In this document: positions 47,041-50,960 of the stretch, in pieces
How positions within the stretch are numbered: the first letter of the stretch is position 1
Layout of the letters: each line of letters opens with the position of its first letter
Assembly: GCA_946481095.1 (NCBI GenBank)
Contig: CAMLML010000028.1
Span: 1 to 50,960, forward strand
DNA length: 50,960 nt
DNA from: an uncultured Cellvibrio sp.
GTDB taxonomy: Bacteria; Pseudomonadota; Gammaproteobacteria; Pseudomonadales; Cellvibrionaceae
Reading direction: 5' to 3'
Position numbers and translations under genes: made by a program
Notes under the pieces: generated by a model
What the model was told of the DNA's origin: nothing
Database searches by the model: none
Seen by the model: only the letters and a program-made list of their open reading frames with translations

Positions 47041-49648
47041 GCCATTTGCCAGATTCATAAAATGCTTTCCAACCTGTCGCTTTGCCATTCACTTCTGTTT
47101 GCACATATTGTTCTTTGGTTTTACGACTGAAACGCACTATCGCCAAATTACCATCCGGGTCTTTTACAGGTGCAGACAGCAGGAAATGATATTTGGGATC
47201 AATTTGTTTTTTGTATGGCAATAATTCAGACACTAAAGGCGCTCTGGTCTCGCGATTTTTTGGAAATTGGCTTGCTGCTAAAAATAAACCGGCCGCACCG
47301 TCACGCAATACATAATAATCATCAACTTTTTCGCAACGTAAATCGGGCATGGCAATAGGATCAACTTTCGGCGGAGCCGCTTCACCACTCTTCAACAATT
47401 TACGTGTGTTTTTACACTCACTATTGGTACAACCAAAATATTTACCAAAGCGACCAGTTTTCAATTGCATTTCGCTGCCGCATTTATCACATTCCAAAGT
47501 TGGCCCTTCATAACCTTTCAGTTTGTAGCTACCCTGCTCAACTTCATAACCGGCACAGTCCGGATTGTTTCCGCAAATATGCAATTTGCGATTTTCATCC
47601 AGCAAATAGGAATCCATCGCCGAATTGCACAATTTACAACGATGTTTGGTACGCAACTGACGTGATTCAGCTTCATCGTCCGCGTCTTCATCGATGACCT
47701 CATGACCAGACACCAGATTCATAGTGTTTTTGCATCTTTCTTTGGGCGGCAAGGCATAACCCGAGCAACCCAAAAACACGCCGGTACTGCCTGTACGAAT
47801 TTGCATATGCCTGCCACACAAACTGCAGGCTATATCAGTATCGACGGGATCATTAGCCCGCATGCCTTTTTTATCAGAAGAAGCTTTTTGCAATTGTTTG
47901 GTAAAACCGCGATAAAAATTATCCAGAATATCGCGCCACTTTTTCTCGCCTTGCGCAATTAAATCGAGCGAGTTTTCCATATTTGCAGTAAAGCCGTAAT
48001 CCATCAGATCATCAAAACTCTCAACCAAACGTTCAGTCACTATATCGCCCATTTTCTCTGCATAAAAACGACGATTTTCCTGACGAACATAACCGCGTTC
48101 CTGAATTGTCGAAATAATTGCAGCATAAGTAGAAGGACGACCAATCGCACGACTTTCCAATTCTTTTACCAAACTGGCTTCAGTGTAACGTGCAGGTGGT
48201 TTGGTGAAATGTTGCTTGGGATTTAATTGAATTAAAGGTAGCACCTGCCCCGGTTTCATATCCGGCAACACCACGTCTTCATCTTTTTTGACTTGTTGCG
48301 GTAATACTTTGGTAAAACCATCAAAACGTACCACACGACCGCGTGTACGCAATTCAAAATCACCTGCTTTTACTACCACACTGGTACTGGTGTATTCCGC
48401 AGGGCTCATTTGACAAGCAACAAATTGTTGCCAGATCAAACCATACAAACGCTCAGCATCGCGCTCCATGCCACTTAATTGATTGGGCTGAATACCCACA
48501 TTGGAAGGACGAATTGCTTCATGCGCTTCCTGTGCACCTTCTTTACTGGAATAACTTTGTGGATTTTTCGGCAAATATTTTTCGCCAAAATTTTCCAAAA
48601 TATATTCACGACAGGTTTCAACTGCTTCCTGACTCAAATTGGTTGAATCGGTACGCATGTAAGTGATGTAACCCGCTTCATATAGACGTTGCGCCATCAT
48701 CATGGTTTTTTTAACACCAAAACCTAAACGTGTGCTCGCAGCCTGTTGCAAAGTGGATGTAATAAAAGGAGCAGAGGGTTTTGCCTGTGTCGGTTTATCT
48801 TCACGACTGATAACTTCATATTTGGCTTTTTGCAGCAAGGCAACAGCGGCTTTGGTTTGCGCTTCATTAACAGGTTTGAACGCTTCATCGCCCTGTTTTT
48901 TAACTTCAAAAGCAACCTGTTGTTTTTTACCCGCCTCAAGATCCGCAAACAACGTCCAATATTCTTCCGGAATAAATGCACGAATTTCCCTTTCACGTTC
49001 AACGACCAAACGAACTGCAACGGATTGCACCCGCCCGGCAGATAAACCTCGCGCTACTTTTTCCCATAAAAGTGGGGACACCATGTAACCCACAACCCGA
49101 TCCAAAAAACGGCGCGCTTGTTGAGCATCAACACGATCCTGATCAATCATGCCCGGATTTTTGAATGCGTTTTGAATGGCGGTTTTGGTAATTTCATTGA
49201 ATACAACACGGCGATAACGTTTGGGATCGCCACCAATTGCTTCACGCAAATGCCATGCAATAGCCTCCCCTTCTCTATCCAAGTCAGTTGCCAGATAAAT
49301 AGTGTCAACTTTTTCAGCTAACTTCTTTAATTCATCGACGACTTTTTCTTTGCCAGGAAGGATTTCATATTGTGCTTGCCATTTATTCTCGGGATCTATA
49401 CCCATACGGGCGATCAACTGGCTTTTGGATTTGGATTCTTTTTGTGCCGCTTTTTCTTCGGGCGATAACTTACGGGTAGCAGCAGCAAGCTTTGCGCGCT
49501 CTTTTGCGTCAATAGGCTTATTGGAGCCACTGGTCGGCAAGTCACGTATATGACCAACACTGGATTTAACAACAAAATCAGCACCCAAATATTTATTAAT
49601 TGTTTTGGCTTTGGCGGGTGATTCAACAATAACTAAGGATTTACCCAT
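47027..49648 (-). CDS. topA: DNA topoisomerase I
   Basis: TopA relaxes negative supercoils by single-strand passage. The 873-residue product has the TOPRIM domain ([24 protein letters not shown]), catalytic Tyr330 in [11 protein letters not shown], and three or more C-terminal zinc ribbons from about residue 600 ([60 protein letters not shown]), plus a Lys-rich tail. Its stop overlaps the start of the DUF6586-type gene, so both are one operon. I see no clear promoter in the 280 bases upstream. Confidence 0.98.
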   Translation of the reverse strand: MGKSLVIVESPAKAKTINKYLGADFVVKSSVGHIRDLPTSGSNKPIDAKERAKLAAATRKLSPEEKAAQKESKSKSQLIARMGIDPENKWQAQYEILPGKEKVVDELKKLAEKVDTIYLATDLDREGEAIAWHLREAIGGDPKRYRRVVFNEITKTAIQNAFKNPGMIDQDRVDAQQARRFLDRVVGYMVSPLLWEKVARGLSAGRVQSVAVRLVVEREREIRAFIPEEYWTLFADLEAGKKQQVAFEVKKQGDEAFKPVNEAQTKAAVALLQKAKYEVISREDKPTQAKPSAPFITSTLQQAASTRLGFGVKKTMMMAQRLYEAGYITYMRTDSTNLSQEAVETCREYILENFGEKYLPKNPQSYSSKEGAQEAHEAIRPSNVGIQPNQLSGMERDAERLYGLIWQQFVACQMSPAEYTSTSVVVKAGDFELRTRGRVVRFDGFTKVLPQQVKKDEDVVLPDMKPGQVLPLIQLNPKQHFTKPPARYTEASLVKELESRAIGRPSTYAAIISTIQERGYVRQENRRFYAEKMGDIVTERLVESFDDLMDYGFTANMENSLDLIAQGEKKWRDILDNFYRGFTKQLQKASSDKKGMRANDPVDTDIACSLCGRHMQIRTGSTGVFLGCSGYALPPKERCKNTMNLVSGHEVIDEDADDEAESRQLRTKHRCKLCNSAMDSYLLDENRKLHICGNNPDCAGYEVEQGSYKLKGYEGPTLECDKCGSEMQLKTGRFGKYFGCTNSECKNTRKLLKSGEAAPPKVDPIAMPDLRCEKVDDYYVLRDGAAGLFLAASQFPKNRETRAPLVSELLPYKKQIDPKYHFLLSAPVKDPDGNLAIVRFSRKTKEQYVQTEVNGKATGWKAFYESGKWHVSK

Positions 49649-49928
49649 GATGTTCTTCTAATCAATTTGCTAAAAGGAAATTACAAAGGCTGATTTAAGC
49701 AGTAGAAACGCAAGGCGGCAAACTTACCGATCCTTATCTAAACTGGTACTTAACTAATCCAAACCCGGTAAAAAGGTGCGCAGTTATAAGTCCTGAAGAG
49801 ATAAGGGTCAAGTTGAAGTTTTTAACCATTTTTCAAAAAACACTCAGTTAGCCCCTGGAATATGGCCTGATACTCAACTTTAATACAGGCTCTTAATATA
49901 TTGTTTTTAAAAGAGATTAACTGTTTAT

Positions 49929-50651
49929 ATGAATATAATAATTCTATTTATACTCTTGATGTTGGGAGCCCTGATTGTTGTCAGCATCCTGAATGAAAAA
50001 CAGAAAAAAGAACAAATGCGCCGCCTTCAACAAAGACGACTGAGGGTGCAGGTTGAAGAACTCAACGAAGTATTAACCTGTATAGAACACACCGTGGGCG
50101 ACAAAAATCTGGCCAGAAAAATCAACAGCCTGATTATTGGGCTGCTTGAGGCCATGCGTCGATTGGAAACCAAACCCTCGCCCTACATCAACACAAGCCT
50201 GCAGAAAGTAGCGGCTCATACTCTGGAACTGGACAATCCCCAGTTCCAGCCAATAGTGAGATACGAACGTGAAAGCGACGCACAGATCAACAAAACGCAA
50301 AAACAACTACTGGATACCATAGACATACTATCCAGTCTGGCATCACGTGGCGGTCTGAGTGAGCAGGAATTCGAAAATTATCAAAGCCAATTACGCTGGG
50401 CTCATTTGATGGTGGCAGTGATGTCGTACCTTGCACAAGGCAATAAATCCATGACTATTGGCGATAGAGTTACTGCACAAGCTTTTTACCAACGAGCGCT
50501 GCATCAACTCATGGAATCCCCTCACCCTGACCCAAAACGTTTGACCCTGATCAGGGAAATCAATGAAATGCTGGATGGAACCCGCACCCGGTTAAGTGAA
50601 CATTTATTGAGTGCCAATCAGCATTATTTGGCGGAAATGGATAGTATCTAG
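49929..50651 (+). CDS. Membrane-anchored helical protein of unknown function
   Basis: The 240-residue product has one N-terminal membrane helix (residues ~3-21), then a basic stretch and a long helical domain rich in Gln, Leu and Arg (LQQRRLRVQVEELNEVLTCIEHT onward). GDRVTAQAFYQRALHQLMESPHPDPKRLTLIREINEMLDGTRTRL resembles a TPR-like helical hairpin. The ribosome site is weak. It ends in TAG shared with the convergent gene: the two stop codons overlap in a CTAG palindrome. I do not recognise the family; a cytoplasm-facing scaffold is a guess. Confidence 0.75.
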   Translation: MNIIILFILLMLGALIVVSILNEKQKKEQMRRLQQRRLRVQVEELNEVLTCIEHTVGDKNLARKINSLIIGLLEAMRRLETKPSPYINTSLQKVAAHTLELDNPQFQPIVRYERESDAQINKTQKQLLDTIDILSSLASRGGLSEQEFENYQSQLRWAHLMVAVMSYLAQGNKSMTIGDRVTAQAFYQRALHQLMESPHPDPKRLTLIREINEMLDGTRTRLSEHLLSANQHYLAEMDSI

Positions 50652-50960
50652 GAATAAAGACGGCGAATAGCTTGCAAAAAATCCAGCATAGCCAGCAGTG
50701 TCTGCTCATCCGTTTCCTCCTTCCAAAAAAATGCGACTCCGCCACTTCCGGCTGATATGGCCATCACTGATTCAGGAAAGGCAGCGAGATTTTCCATCAA
50801 CAACAATTGCACAGCTTCCATTGGACGCTGCTCATTGGCCCAATCCCATTCTCTGAAAAAATTCACATCATGTGCATACACTGTGCGTCGCAATATCCAT
50901 TCAGGTTGATTGACCATCAATTCTGCAGGTGGAATGCTATAAACCACCAAAGGATCGGAA
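50648..50960 (-). CDS. Protein of unknown function, C-terminal part
   Basis: The frame is open to the right edge, so the start lies outside; the visible 103 residues begin SDPLVVYSIPPAELMVNQPEW. Blocks such as LRRTVYAHDVNFFREWDWANEQ and AISAGSGGVAFFWKEETDEQTLLAMLDFLQAIRRLY suggest a compact alpha/beta domain. No family recognised. Its TAG stop overlaps that of the convergent gene. Confidence 0.65.
   Translation of the reverse strand, partial: SDPLVVYSIPPAELMVNQPEWILRRTVYAHDVNFFREWDWANEQRPMEAVQLLLMENLAAFPESVMAISAGSGGVAFFWKEETDEQTLLAMLDFLQAIRRLYS

Noticed and set aside
49860..49940. LexA-type operator near the gene at 49929
   Set aside because: CTGT occurs, but there is no matching ACAG at the right distance.

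Overview
The window looks like a chromosomal core segment of a gammaproteobacterium close to Cellvibrio (Cellvibrionaceae). The evidence is the gene order (mfd-csiV; smc-zipA-ligA; tig-clpP-clpX-lon-hupB-ppiD; topA with a DUF6586-type partner), AT-leaning base composition, and a secreted PL3-type pectate lyase with a long polyserine linker, a hallmark of Cellvibrio plant-cell-wall enzymes. No phage, transposase, integrase, plasmid gene or CRISPR array was seen. The assignment is inferred from gene content and was not checked against a database.

Layout: 1-166 holds the start of a secreted Ca-binding-loop protein running off the left edge. 698-7481 (+) carries mfd, csiV, a membrane-anchored TPR/retropepsin-like protein and a pectate lyase. 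7570-9653 (-) is a rimO, small GNAT, prepilin cluster. 9786-13393 holds a chemoreceptor with a C-terminal PilZ domain, a DUF815-type AAA ATPase and a response regulator. 13395-22844 (-) is DUF3012/hemB, then the division and chromosome block smc, zipA, ligA followed by a lytic transglycosylase lipoprotein and an unknown gene. 23038-30693 (-) is a peptide-use locus: M3 oligopeptidase, OppA, OppB, OppC, a fused OppD/F ATPase and a GNAT. 30862-32456 (+) pairs a CheC-like phosphatase with a PAS-GGEEF diguanylate cyclase. 32460-34559 (-) has miaE, a DUF1289 gene and an SMP-30 lipoprotein. 34804-37422 (+) is acnB. 37495-46254 (-) is the protein-quality-control cluster with a tRNA-Leu(UAG) at its head. 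46516-49648 (-) is topA plus DUF6586. Two unknown genes close the window.

Regulatory signals I could read: a sigma32-like promoter before lon, sigma70-like promoters before hupB, acnB and the tRNA, several intrinsic terminators, and a structured acnB leader with a perfect 19-bp dyad. At least four kinds of short palindromic interspersed repeat lie between genes, and two of them create misleading N-terminal extensions on lipoprotein genes.

The most interesting biology is c-di-GMP and chemotaxis cross-talk: an MCP-PilZ fusion with both c-di-GMP-binding motifs intact, and a CheC-DGC gene pair. Nothing here is clearly a wholly new system; most of the window is conserved housekeeping sequence.
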